In this document: positions 40,432-48,457 of the stretch, piece by piece
Layout of the letters: each line of letters begins with the position of its first letter
Numbering within the stretch: position 1 is the first letter of the stretch
DNA from: Halobacillus_B rhizosphaerae
GTDB taxonomy: Bacteria; Bacillota; Bacilli; Bacillales; Halobacillaceae
Length of the DNA: 64,000 nucleotides
NCBI RefSeq assembly: GCF_046719735.1
Contig: NZ_JAUTWQ010000006.1
Span: 1-64,000, forward strand
Direction of reading: 5' to 3'
Notes under the pieces: model-generated
Told to the model about the DNA's origin: nothing
The model's input: only the letters and a program-made list of their open reading frames with translations
Database searches by the model: none
Translations under genes and position numbers: made by a program

Positions 40432-41157
40432 TTAATCCTCCTTTAACTGCCCTTCCTCAGGGTCATACTTAGGTATCGTGTCAAATATACCTTCTTGAGA
40501 TGCAAAGTTGATTTCGACTGGGTCCATCCCCAGCTCAATCAGTAACTGGCCAATTCGAGTAGAACGCAGCAGTTCTACACTTGTCTGATGAATTCCTCGG
40601 TAGAAAAGTAAGGCAGTTCGTGCTGCATCAGACATATCCCATTTCCCTAGTTTCAATAACTCGTTCATTAGACTGCCTGCGCCAAAGAAATCTTCCATTG
40701 TAAAGTCCCCGCTCGTTCCTGAGCAGATTAGCAGGATCGTGTCGTGACGATGTTCCTCATAAAGCCTCCTGGCCACCGCCTGATTATTAAGTAAGGAAGC
40801 AGCATATAAATGATCCGCTTGGCTCGACCGCTGTAAGGCAACCGTACCATTCGTAGTGGAGAGAATCAGGTGCTTATTCTTCACAACTGGCTGTAAAAAT
40901 GTACGTAGGGGATGGTGAAAGCCTTCTAAAGTCTTGCCCTGGTCTTCTCCTGCCAGCACATACGGCTCTTTAAAGGTTTTCGCTTTCTCCCTTGCCTGAG
41001 CTCCGGTGAGCACGGGGATCACCGAAACTGCCCCATCAGCCAATGCTGCAGTGATCGTTGTTGTAGCAAAGAGGACATCGAATACTACAGCCGTCTTTCC
41101 CGCCATTTCACCAGGCTTAATCTCCTCTTTCTTAAATATCACTTGAACCTTTCCCAT
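40432..41157 (-). CDS. ComB family (2-phosphosulfolactate phosphatase-like) protein
   Basis: ComB enzymes dephosphorylate 2-phosphosulfolactate; in archaea this serves coenzyme M synthesis. The 241-residue protein has the family features VVFDVLFATTTITAAL (about 23-38), LSTTNGTVAL (about 99-108) and CSGTSGDFTMEDFFGAG (about 145-161). It is embedded in a fatty-acid degradation operon: its ATG overlaps the stop of the phosphotransferase gene (TAATG), and the next gene starts one base after it. No other sulfolactate or coenzyme M gene is near, so the role here is unclear. Confidence 0.85.
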   Translation of the reverse strand: MGKVQVIFKKEEIKPGEMAGKTAVVFDVLFATTTITAALADGAVSVIPVLTGAQAREKAKTFKEPYVLAGEDQGKTLEGFHHPLRTFLQPVVKNKHLILSTTNGTVALQRSSQADHLYAASLLNNQAVARRLYEEHRHDTILLICSGTSGDFTMEDFFGAGSLMNELLKLGKWDMSDAARTALLFYRGIHQTSVELLRSTRIGQLLIELGMDPVEINFASQEGIFDTIPKYDPEEGQLKED

Positions 41158-42221
41158 TACGTCAGACCTGCCGTGTGTTCGGCATGTTCAATTAGCTGGT
41201 TAACAAATACATTCATATGAGCAAATCTTTCATCATTGGTTTGTCCCTGTTTATACCGATAATAAATCTGCTGAACTATGCCCGCCAGCTTGAAATAGGC
41301 AAAGGTGAGATATACTGAAATCTCTGCTAGATCCCTGCCGCTTTTTTCAGCGTATGCGGCCAGGAATTGATCTCTCGTATAGAAGCCTTCCTCCACCGTG
41401 ATCGGCGGTTTTCCCAATCCCGTTCTCAGCAGGTACGGGTCATCCGGTTCAATCCAATAGCTCATGGCCGCTCCAAGGTCGGCTAAAGGATCTCCCACCG
41501 TCGTCATTTCCCAATCAAATAAACCCGTCATCTTTACAGGATCTTGGGTGTCAAACATGGCATTATTAAATTTATAATCATAATGAATTACTGCTGATTC
41601 CCGAGAATTTGGAATATGATCAGCCAGCCATTGCTTCAACCGTTTGCCAGAGACGACGTCCTCTGTGCCAGCCTTTTCAAAGCGCTTAATCCATCCATGA
41701 ACCTGTCTCTCCATGAAACCTTCTGGCTTTACCATATTTACTAAATCTGTTTTCTTATAATCGACCGAATGAAGTTCCACCAGCCGATCTACCATTTCTT
41801 CGGAAAGTTTCTCTCCTAAGCGGTCAATACCGCGAAGGTCATCAGGAACCACATCATCATACACACGTCCATTCCTGCGCTCCATAATAAAGAACGGCGA
41901 TCCCAGACAATCCCCTGAGTCAAACACATATGGCTCAGGGGCAAGTGAGAAAATCGGATGAAGCGCTTTCAAAATACGGAACTCTCTTTCCATATCATGA
42001 GCTTTAGGTGCTACTCGCCCAAGAGGAGGACGGCGTAATACCGCTACCCAATCCTTTACTCTTAATTCATAGGTCAAGTTGGAATGCCCTGCTCCAAACT
42101 GCCGGACTTCAAGTTTTCCATTAGGAAGATCAGGAATATTTTCTTCAAGAAAGGCTTCGATCCGAGGGATATCTTGTTCCTCTCCCTTTCTTACACTTTG
42201 TGTATCATTCGTTTTCATCAT
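41157..42221 (-). CDS. Phosphotransferase (APH/ACAD10-type kinase domain)
   Basis: A 354-residue kinase-fold protein of the aminoglycoside phosphotransferase superfamily, like the N-terminal kinase domain of ACAD10/ACAD11, which phosphorylates 4-hydroxyacyl-CoA for degradation. Visible motifs are the catalytic loop VIHYDYKFNNAMF (about 215-227, Asp219 and Asn224) and the metal-binding DWEMTTVGDPLADLG (about 237-251). Its operon partner at 44906-46117 is an ACAD-type dehydrogenase, which fits the same pathway. The ATG pair follows GGAGGGAGG. Confidence 0.9.
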   Translation of the reverse strand: MMKTNDTQSVRKGEEQDIPRIEAFLEENIPDLPNGKLEVRQFGAGHSNLTYELRVKDWVAVLRRPPLGRVAPKAHDMEREFRILKALHPIFSLAPEPYVFDSGDCLGSPFFIMERRNGRVYDDVVPDDLRGIDRLGEKLSEEMVDRLVELHSVDYKKTDLVNMVKPEGFMERQVHGWIKRFEKAGTEDVVSGKRLKQWLADHIPNSRESAVIHYDYKFNNAMFDTQDPVKMTGLFDWEMTTVGDPLADLGAAMSYWIEPDDPYLLRTGLGKPPITVEEGFYTRDQFLAAYAEKSGRDLAEISVYLTFAYFKLAGIVQQIYYRYKQGQTNDERFAHMNVFVNQLIEHAEHTAGLT

Positions 42222-42231
42222 CTCCTCCCTC

Positions 42232-42630
42232 CTATTGTGCTGCTAATTGATGAGATGCTAACTCCTGTTTCATATCATCGGTTAATGGCGTACTCACTTG
42301 AGTATTAAAATCAAACTGCACAATAACGGACATTCCTTTAGCGACTAAATCACCTGATTCTTGTTCATACAAATCCTGTTCAAAATGAAAGCTTGAGTTT
42401 CCAATTTTTACAACATGACTCTGGATAAGTAATGTCTGGTTAAAGTAAACCTGCTTAATAAAATCACATTTAGTAGAAGCTAAGATGAAATTCCATTCGT
42501 TTCCAACCAAATTCAAATCATCAAAAAAAGCAATCCTGGAATCTTCCATGTACACGAAAAAATTATTGTTGTTCACATGGCCAAGCAAGTCCGTCTCGCA
42601 AAATCTTACCTTTACTTTATGTTCATGCAT
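42232..42630 (-). CDS. Acyl-CoA thioesterase (4HBT hotdog fold)
   Basis: A 132-residue hotdog-fold protein that hydrolyses acyl-CoA thioesters. The N-terminal VRFCETDLLGHVNNNNFFVYMEDSR contains the family Asp and the long helix of the fold. The YbgC-like group fits short-chain acyl-CoA, but the exact substrate is not readable. It lies 11 bases after the hydroxyacyl-CoA dehydrogenase gene and 10 before the phosphotransferase gene. AGGAGGC precedes the ATG. Confidence 0.88.
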   Translation of the reverse strand: MHEHKVKVRFCETDLLGHVNNNNFFVYMEDSRIAFFDDLNLVGNEWNFILASTKCDFIKQVYFNQTLLIQSHVVKIGNSSFHFEQDLYEQESGDLVAKGMSVIVQFDFNTQVSTPLTDDMKQELASHQLAAQ

Positions 42631-42641
42631 AAGTCTGCCTC

Positions 42642-43514
42642 CTAATGATTAACTTTCGAATTGTAGGAATAAAACCCTTTTCCTGTTTTTCTTCCCAGAT
42701 CCCCTGCTTTCATCTTGTCTGACAGAGTTTTGGAGGGTTTATCTTTCGGGTCTCCGGTTTCTTCATACTGTTGCTGCATCACATAATAACCAACGTCAAT
42801 GCCTGATAAATCCATGAGTTCAAAAGGGCCGATTGGATGGTTGAGAGCTTTTCTTGTGATTTTATCGATATCTTCAAAGTCCGCATATCCGCCCTCATAA
42901 AGACTCATTGCTTCTTTTTGGATCGCAAATAATATACGATTCGCTACAAATCCAGAAATTTCTTTTTGAAGCAGGACAGCCGTACGGTTCATCGTTTCAC
43001 TTACCTCCATTGTCAGCTGGGCGGTTTCCTCAGATGTATGCTCTCCCTTTACGACTTCAACACAATCCATCACAAGCGGAGGGAAGAAGAAGTGCATATT
43101 ACAAATCTTCTCTGGCCGGGATGTAGCATCTGCGATCAGTGAACTAACTATCGTACTTGAATTCGTAACTAACACCGCATGCTTAGGCGCAATTTCATCC
43201 AGTTTCGCAAATACTTCACGCTTCACAGCAAGTTTTTCCACCACAGCTTCAATGACGAAATCTGCTACACCGGCCGCTTCTGTCAGGTCCGTAGTAAAGG
43301 TGAGGTTTTCGAAAGCTTGGTCTCGTTTAGCAGCTGGGATCTTCTCCTTTCTCACCCACTTGTCCATAATGCTGGATAATTTAACTCTTGCTTCATCCAG
43401 CGATTCCTGACTCACATCCTGCAAGGTCGTCGTATATCCTCCCAGAGCACTCAGCATAGCAATTTGGTGTCCCATTGACCCGGCTCCAACTACAGCAAGA
43501 TTGTTCACAGTCAT
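42642..43514 (-). CDS. 3-hydroxyacyl-CoA dehydrogenase
   Basis: Oxidises 3-hydroxyacyl-CoA to 3-ketoacyl-CoA with NAD. The 290-residue protein has the NAD loop VVGAGSMGHQIA (8-19), the catalytic His in NMHFFFPPLVMDCVEVV, the Asn/Ser motif TNSSTIVSSL, and the C-terminal domain with NHPIGPFELMDLSGIDVG. It resembles the short FadB/PaaH form. The ATG overlaps the TetR gene's stop by four bases, with GAGGAGG just upstream. Confidence 0.92.
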   Translation of the reverse strand: MTVNNLAVVGAGSMGHQIAMLSALGGYTTTLQDVSQESLDEARVKLSSIMDKWVRKEKIPAAKRDQAFENLTFTTDLTEAAGVADFVIEAVVEKLAVKREVFAKLDEIAPKHAVLVTNSSTIVSSLIADATSRPEKICNMHFFFPPLVMDCVEVVKGEHTSEETAQLTMEVSETMNRTAVLLQKEISGFVANRILFAIQKEAMSLYEGGYADFEDIDKITRKALNHPIGPFELMDLSGIDVGYYVMQQQYEETGDPKDKPSKTLSDKMKAGDLGRKTGKGFYSYNSKVNH

Positions 43515-44083
43515 TTCGTATCCTCCTCTATTCCTTCAAAAATCATCGCCATATAAATCTTCGTCAGTTCCTTTTCCGAGACTTCCCCATCAGGCTCATA
43601 CCAAAAATAACTCCAGTTGGCGACCCCCAGTATGGCGAGAGAAAGCATGTCGGAACGTAAATCAGCCCGAAATTCTAAAGCTTCGATCCCCCGTTCAATC
43701 AGCCTTTGTAATTGTACTTGGAATTCCGTTCTTTTGGGCAGAATATCTTTTGTTTTCTCCTCGCTCAAGTGACGCATTTCCCGGAAAAACACCATCGCAC
43801 TATCCGACTCAGTCCGGATATTAAGAATAAGCATTTCGACAATGGCGTACATTTTCTGTTTATTTGATGTTGTCTCATCTTCCAGAATCTTGGACTGCTG
43901 AGCGAGCAGATGCTCAATAAACGCTTGATGAATTTGTACAAGCACATCTTCTTTATTTTTGAAATAATAATAAAACGTGCCTTTCGTAACTCCAACAGCA
44001 TCCACGATGTCCTGGATCGATGTTTCTCTAAATCCTTTTTTGCCAAATAACTCAATACTTGTATCTAACACTCTATCTTTCAT
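43511..44083 (-). CDS. TetR family regulator of the fatty-acid operon
   Basis: A 190-residue repressor, gene three of the operon. The helix-turn-helix lies at about 22-45 (SIQDIVDAVGVTKGTFYYYFKNKED). The C-terminal domain resembles acyl-CoA-sensing FadR/PsrA-type regulators. The ATG at 44083 is used in preference to a TTG six bases before it. A palindrome CATACC-8-GTATG with an ACCGGT centre overlaps the operon start and is the likely binding site, so the operon would be induced by acyl-CoA. Confidence 0.88.
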   Translation of the reverse strand: MKDRVLDTSIELFGKKGFRETSIQDIVDAVGVTKGTFYYYFKNKEDVLVQIHQAFIEHLLAQQSKILEDETTSNKQKMYAIVEMLILNIRTESDSAMVFFREMRHLSEEKTKDILPKRTEFQVQLQRLIERGIEALEFRADLRSDMLSLAILGVANWSYFWYEPDGEVSEKELTKIYMAMIFEGIEEDTK

Positions 44084-44121
44084 AGCCAACCGCCCTTACA
44101 AGATCTCATATGATGAAGTGA

Positions 44122-44901
44122 TCAGCAGGAGGCGTGCATACCGCCATCCACTACCAGAACGTCCCCTGTCACATAATTCGCTGCAGCGGACGCAAGAAAT
44201 AACGCTGCTCCTTTAAGGTCCTCTTCTGAACCGAATCTTTTTAGCGGAGTTCGGTCCAGGATAAAATCCCCGCCTTCCTCAAGCAGAACCTTCGACATTT
44301 TTGTCGGGAAAAATCCGGGAGCTATCGCATTCACTTGAATATTGTGCTCTCCCCACTTCACCGCCAAATCTTTAGTAAACGTAATCACTGCCCCTTTGCT
44401 AGCGTTATAACCGACAGTATCCATAAATCGCGGATCAGCCCCGCCAAGTCCTGCTACTGAAGCGATGTTAATAATTTTTCCAAACTGCTGTTTTACCATC
44501 ACCTCGCCTGCTTTTTGAGAAACAAGAAAAGTACCGGTTACATTTACATTCATCACCTTTTGAAAAGCTTCTAGAGGCATTTCCAAAGCGGGAGCCCCCC
44601 ATGTTGCTCCGCTGTTGTTAACAAGAATATCAATGGTTTTAAACTTTTCTACCGTTTTATTGATGAGATGGTCAATTGCTTCTGGGTCCGTAATATCGCA
44701 GGGCAGGGCTAACGTCTTCACTCCTGTTTCCTTCTCCAGCCGCCGGCACACATTCTCACAAGCATCTGCTTTTCGAGAACAGAGCACAATGTTAGCTCCT
44801 GCTTCAGCCAGCCCTTCGGCAATTTGTTCGCCCAGACCACGGCCCCCGCCCGTGACGATTGCCGTTTTTCCCGTCAAATCAAATAGCTGCTTTACATGCA
44901 T
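44122..44901 (-). CDS. SDR family oxidoreductase
   Basis: A 259-residue short-chain dehydrogenase. It has the NAD(P) loop TGGGRGLG (17-24), LVNNSG (about 91-96), the catalytic Ser in INIASVAG and Tyr-x-x-x-Lys in GYNASKG, and a GG-type C-terminal end. It is probably a 3-hydroxy- or 3-oxoacyl-CoA reductase of the pathway. It follows the first gene by four bases and precedes the TetR gene by 38. Confidence 0.92.
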   Translation of the reverse strand: MHVKQLFDLTGKTAIVTGGGRGLGEQIAEGLAEAGANIVLCSRKADACENVCRRLEKETGVKTLALPCDITDPEAIDHLINKTVEKFKTIDILVNNSGATWGAPALEMPLEAFQKVMNVNVTGTFLVSQKAGEVMVKQQFGKIINIASVAGLGGADPRFMDTVGYNASKGAVITFTKDLAVKWGEHNIQVNAIAPGFFPTKMSKVLLEEGGDFILDRTPLKRFGSEEDLKGAALFLASAAANYVTGDVLVVDGGMHASC

Positions 44902-44905
44902 TGGA

Positions 44906-46117
44906 TCACTCCTTATATTTGGATAATTCGAGTTTAGCTACTTGGCGCCTGTGTACTTCATCCGGACCATCGGCAAGTCTCAGGGTTCTCGCGTTTGCCC
45001 ACTGTGCTGCCAAAGTGAAATCATTACTGACTCCGGCAGCACCATGAGCTTGGATGGCACGATCCAGGACTTTCAATGCCATATTAGGTGCCACGACCTT
45101 AATCATAGCAATCTCTGTCTTCGCTTGTTTGTTCCCCACCGTATCCATCTTATAGGCTGCTTTAAGTGTAAGTAGTCTTGCCTGCTCCAATTCAATTCTC
45201 GAATCAGCAATCCACTCTCGTATTACTCCTTGATCCGCTAAAGGCTTATGAAAAGCTTCCCGTGATTGTACACGCTTACATAATTCTTCAAGTGCACGTT
45301 CTGCTGCTCCTATCAGCCGCATGCAATGATGGATGCGGCCAGGTCCTAGTCGCCCTTGAGCAATCGCAAAACCCTTCCCTTCGCCCCAGATAATCTGCGA
45401 ATCTGGAACTCTAACATTCTTAAAATCGATCTCCCCATGGCCATGAGGGGCATGATCATATCCAAATACCGGAAGCATTCGATTAACCGTTACCCCTTCT
45501 GTATCAAGGGGCACCAAAATCATGGACTGCTGCTCATGCCTTGGGGCATCGGGGTTGGTCTTTCCCATAAAAATAGCCAGCCTGCATCTTGGATCTCCTG
45601 CCCCCGAAGACCACCATTTCCGACCATTAATGACGTATTCATTTCCATCCCGCTGAATTTGCGATTGAATATTTGTTGCATCTGAGGAAGCGACCTCAGG
45701 CTCCGTCATCGAGAAGCAAGATCGAATTTCTCCATTCAGCAAGGGGCGTAACCATTCCTTCTTTTGTTCATCACTTCCGTAACGAGCAAGCACTTCCATA
45801 TTCCCCGTATCTGGTGCACTGCAGTTAAAAACTTCTGGCCCAATGAGGGACCGTCCCATAAGTTCACAGAGAGGAGCATATTCTAAATTTGTTAATCCGG
45901 CTCCATATGTATGATCAGGCAAGAACAAATTCCAAAGTCCTTGCTCTTTAGCACGAGATTTTAATTCATCCATGATTGGGGGAATACCGGACCACCTGGA
46001 ATCCTGCTCATTTAACTGCGCTTCATAAAGCGATTCATTAGGATAGACATGTTCATCCATAAAACTTGTGACTTTCTCCTGAAAGCTTTTTACTTTTTCG
46101 GAGTAATCAAAATTCAT
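44906..46117 (-). CDS. Acyl-CoA dehydrogenase (ACAD10/11-like)
   Basis: A 403-residue acyl-CoA dehydrogenase that is the first gene of the operon. The dehydrogenase motifs CFSMTEPEVASSDATNI (about 134-150) and NGRKWWSSGAGDP (about 161-173), and the FAD-binding AIQAHGAAGVSND near residue 361, are present. Its closest resemblance is ACAD10/ACAD11, which works with a kinase-type partner encoded in the same operon (41157-42221). GGGAGG lies 10 bases before the ATG. It shares the operator-controlled promoter at 46145-46201. Confidence 0.93.
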   Translation of the reverse strand: MNFDYSEKVKSFQEKVTSFMDEHVYPNESLYEAQLNEQDSRWSGIPPIMDELKSRAKEQGLWNLFLPDHTYGAGLTNLEYAPLCELMGRSLIGPEVFNCSAPDTGNMEVLARYGSDEQKKEWLRPLLNGEIRSCFSMTEPEVASSDATNIQSQIQRDGNEYVINGRKWWSSGAGDPRCRLAIFMGKTNPDAPRHEQQSMILVPLDTEGVTVNRMLPVFGYDHAPHGHGEIDFKNVRVPDSQIIWGEGKGFAIAQGRLGPGRIHHCMRLIGAAERALEELCKRVQSREAFHKPLADQGVIREWIADSRIELEQARLLTLKAAYKMDTVGNKQAKTEIAMIKVVAPNMALKVLDRAIQAHGAAGVSNDFTLAAQWANARTLRLADGPDEVHRRQVAKLELSKYKE

Positions 46118-46144
46118 GTTGATTAAACCTCCCTTCTTTCATCA

Positions 46145-46201
46145 CATACCAACCGGTCAGTATGCCACTTCCATTTTATACCGATTTTTCTGAATATTCA
46201 A
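46145..46201 (-). promoter_or_regulatory. Promoter and TetR-type operator of the fatty-acid operon
   Basis: On the minus strand TTGAAT (46196-46201) and TAAAAT (46173-46178) are 17 bases apart. Downstream, covering the start of transcription, is the 20-bp imperfect palindrome 46145-46164 with CATAC/GTATG arms and an ACCGGT centre; eight of ten base pairs match. Regulators of fatty-acid genes such as Thermus PfmR bind related ACCG-type sites. Confidence 0.8.
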
Positions 46202-46375
46202 CATAAATGAATGATAATTCACCTTTTAATTCCCTTTATTATCCAACAAAACTGCTAAACAATATGATAAGATAAGATTAATCTTTCACTATTAAACGCA
46301 GGTTAGAAGAACCAGGGTTAAAGTACCATAATGATCATTCTTACTATAATTTGTCTCAATAAGGAGCTTTATCAT

Positions 46376-46639
46376 ATGTCTACTGTATTTCTATCCATAC
46401 TGCTCATCATTGCCATGATATTTTCTGTGCTCTTCACTTTAAAGAGAAGGAAAAAAGAAAGCGTAAATGGAATCAAGACTTTCGTTCCCTCTCTTTGTTT
46501 TTACTTGATTGCCATTGTAAACATGATCGCTTACTGGCTGAATTTCATAGGAGTAGTCAGCTGGACGCTGACTGTATTGCTCCTGCTTACCGGAGCCTAC
46601 TTCACGAAATATCTGCCCGTCACTCAAGCTAAAGCCTAA
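46376..46639 (+). CDS. Small membrane protein with three transmembrane segments
   Basis: An 87-residue protein with hydrophobic segments at about 4-20, 35-56 and 59-79 and a basic loop (LKRRKKES) after the first. I recognise no family. ATG 46376 is nine bases after AAGGAG; the frame runs open 15 codons further upstream without a ribosome site. It is followed by its own terminator. Confidence 0.7.
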   Translation: MSTVFLSILLIIAMIFSVLFTLKRRKKESVNGIKTFVPSLCFYLIAIVNMIAYWLNFIGVVSWTLTVLLLLTGAYFTKYLPVTQAKA

Positions 46640-46716
46640 GTTTGAGCTCTAATATGACTGTACGGTGCCACTCCTCTAAAGAAGGCCAAGCGAGCACTCG
46701 TTATATCGATAACTGC

Positions 46717-46755
46717 AAAAAGCCGAACCATTGGAATCCACTGGTTCGGCTTTTT
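46717..46755. terminator. Bidirectional terminator
   Basis: A perfect 14-bp stem with core GCCGAACCA/TGGTTCGGC (46717-46730 with 46742-46755), with A5 and T5 flanks, ends the small membrane gene and the convergent DUF421 gene. Confidence 0.9.
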
Positions 46756-46847
46756 GATAATAAATTTATTCCTCTACCGAATTCAAAATCATGGACTGTA
46801 TTTCCTTTTTATGTGGTTGCGTCCAAACATGCAAGAACTGCCTTCAA

Positions 46848-47420
46848 TCACTTTTTCAACTGGTCAAATATTGAGACTGGTGGGGAAGAATTTGTATTTT
46901 CCTCTTCTCGATCATCAACAGAGTTTTCCATAAGCAACGACAACCTTCGAACCTCTTCCTTTAATTCATAAAGCTCGTTAGTAGGATTATGATAAAGTTC
47001 TAAACCCAGATTGCCGCTAACCTCAAATGTAGCTGTTTTAACTTCTTCAATATAAGAAATCTTGTGAAGTCTTAACTGCATAAAAAGCTCGTCTTGGGTC
47101 ATTTTCACTTTTCCTAGATTTTTATGAAGTATCTTTCCTTCATCTATGACAACAACCGGCTCTCCCTCTATTACCTTCTTTAAGAAAGGAATACGAAGTT
47201 CAGCAAAGGATACGATGAGGATTCCTGCAATAAGTATGCTCCCCCCATACATCGTTACCCACACATTACTGCTCTTCAAGGGGTGGACCATTAAACTGCC
47301 AAGAGCAATCATCACCACTACTTCCCCAGGTGTTAAATTAGAAATCGTTCTTTTTCCTCCCACACGAAGAAGGAATAAGGTAAACAAGTAAAATAAAATC
47401 CCTTTAACGAAATAAGGCAT
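46848..47420 (-). CDS. DUF421 membrane protein (YetF/YrbG type)
   Basis: A 190-residue protein with three N-terminal hydrophobic segments (about 5-20, 34-48, 54-72) and a cytoplasmic DUF421 domain (about 80-160) with GEPVVVIDEGKIL and QDELFMQLRLH. The C-terminal tail is acidic. This family includes B. subtilis YetF, YrbG and YkjA and has no agreed function. It is a single gene. Confidence 0.85.
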   Translation of the reverse strand: MPYFVKGILFYLFTLFLLRVGGKRTISNLTPGEVVVMIALGSLMVHPLKSSNVWVTMYGGSILIAGILIVSFAELRIPFLKKVIEGEPVVVIDEGKILHKNLGKVKMTQDELFMQLRLHKISYIEEVKTATFEVSGNLGLELYHNPTNELYELKEEVRRLSLLMENSVDDREEENTNSSPPVSIFDQLKK

Positions 47421-47498
47421 GGAATCACAAACCCTTCCAGCTGTAATTATTGTTAATAATTACCCTTCCAGTTTCATGCTTACACACCTAGTTTTACC

Positions 47499-47535
47499 AA
47501 AAAAAACAAAAAAACCACCGGGATAAACCCAATGG
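47499..47535 (-). terminator. Terminator of the 47-codon membrane-protein gene
   Basis: CCACCGGG (47515-47522) pairs with CCCAATGG (47528-47535) allowing two G-U pairs; on the minus strand a long T-rich run follows (47499-47514). Confidence 0.75.
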
Positions 47536-47553
47536 GTACTCATAAGTGTAAAC

Positions 47554-47697
47554 TTATCTGCGGTGAAAGAAATCAAAAAAATCGAGAAACGCCTGAAACA
47601 TTGCAAAGGATTGAAAGGAGATTAAACTTAAAGCAGTCAGAGAGAAAAATGCAATGAAAATATAACGAGCTGAAAGCATCAAATGAACCCAAGCCAT
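47554..47697 (-). CDS. 47-residue membrane microprotein
   Basis: A short gene encoding 47 residues, starting MAWVHLMLSARYIFIAFF and ending FDFFHRR. Nearly all of it is one long aromatic hydrophobic helix (about 10-44) with a basic end, so it should be a single-span membrane microprotein. Support is strong: AGGAGG seven bases before the ATG, a sigma-A-like promoter upstream and a T-rich terminator downstream. I recognise no family. An ATG two codons earlier is too close to the ribosome site. Confidence 0.8.
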   Translation of the reverse strand: MAWVHLMLSARYIFIAFFSLTALSLISFQSFAMFQAFLDFFDFFHRR

Positions 47698-47745
47698 GTT
47701 CATTCCTCCTTATTGACCTTACCACTCTTTTCGGTATGTGATCTT

Positions 47746-47773
47746 ATCATACTCCTTTTTGGTCATATATCAA
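47746..47773 (-). promoter_or_regulatory. Promoter of the membrane microprotein gene
   Basis: On the minus strand TTGATA (47768-47773) and TATGAT (47746-47751) are 16 bases apart, about 48 bases before the start codon. Confidence 0.65.
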
Positions 47774-47870
47774 CTTGTTTTTTTGTCGATTTTAACCTCC
47801 ACAGATTAATGATATTCTCTACCGGCTATATTATGCATGATCGGCCTCTGAGCTGGCAGATTCCCTGCTT

Positions 47871-48332
47871 TTATCCATTTACTTTCGGGGATTCGCTCCA
47901 GCTGTCTTGGCGTTTTCTGATCATTACGATCTGGCCAATATGATAAGCATTGTGCAGAAATAGGTCAGATAAGGTTTCTGACCAAGTTGCCAGTTCGTCT
48001 TCGTTGGATTCCCTGATCACAATCCTCCACTGCTCCATAATTTCGCGATAAGCTTCTTTAAGCTGTATCCAGCTGGTGTTCGGCCTTGGTTCAAACGTAG
48101 GGTAATGATCTGATAATTCTTCTACTTTCTTTCCTGAGAAACGCTGCAGAAACCGTTCATTATAAAAGAGCAGGTGAGTAACCAGCTGCTCTACTGAGTG
48201 ATCAGATTCACTCGCCTTCCAATGAGCTTCCTGCTCGTTTAAATCGACTACTGCCTCATTAAAGCAAACAAACCAACTATTTTGATCATAGCAGGCTGCT
48301 AATTGTGCTAATAAATTTTCATTATGTTTCAC
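47871..48332 (-). CDS. DinB/DUF1569-like four-helix protein
   Basis: A 153-residue DinB-superfamily protein, a four-helix bundle that binds a metal through histidines. Candidate ligands are His in DHSVEQLVTHLLFYNERF and His in LFLHNAYHIGQIVMIR, the classic C-terminal signature. Members are thiol-dependent transferases such as bacillithiol enzymes; the substrate is unknown here. A GTG start at 48332 lies eight bases after GGAGG. The frame is open upstream but unsupported. Confidence 0.8.
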   Translation of the reverse strand: MKHNENLLAQLAACYDQNSWFVCFNEAVVDLNEQEAHWKASESDHSVEQLVTHLLFYNERFLQRFSGKKVEELSDHYPTFEPRPNTSWIQLKEAYREIMEQWRIVIRESNEDELATWSETLSDLFLHNAYHIGQIVMIRKRQDSWSESPKVNG

Positions 48333-48415
48333 TGCGATCTCCTCCCTTATTACTACTTCTTCCCTTAAGCATAAGAGATTTCCTGCTTTTCCATATAGAT
48401 CGTTGAAGATCATCC

Positions 48416-48447
48416 AAAAAACTGGTGCGACATATCATCGCACCAGT
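48416..48447 (-). terminator. Terminator of the BCCT transporter gene
   Basis: A perfect 10-bp stem ACTGGTGCGA/TCGCACCAGT (48421-48430 with 48438-48447) is followed on the minus strand by five T residues. Confidence 0.88.
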
Positions 48448-48457
48448 GAGTCTTTTG

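Noticed and set aside
47683..47943. An 86-codon plus-strand frame
   Set aside because: It overlaps the microprotein gene's promoter and the DinB gene end, with no ribosome site.
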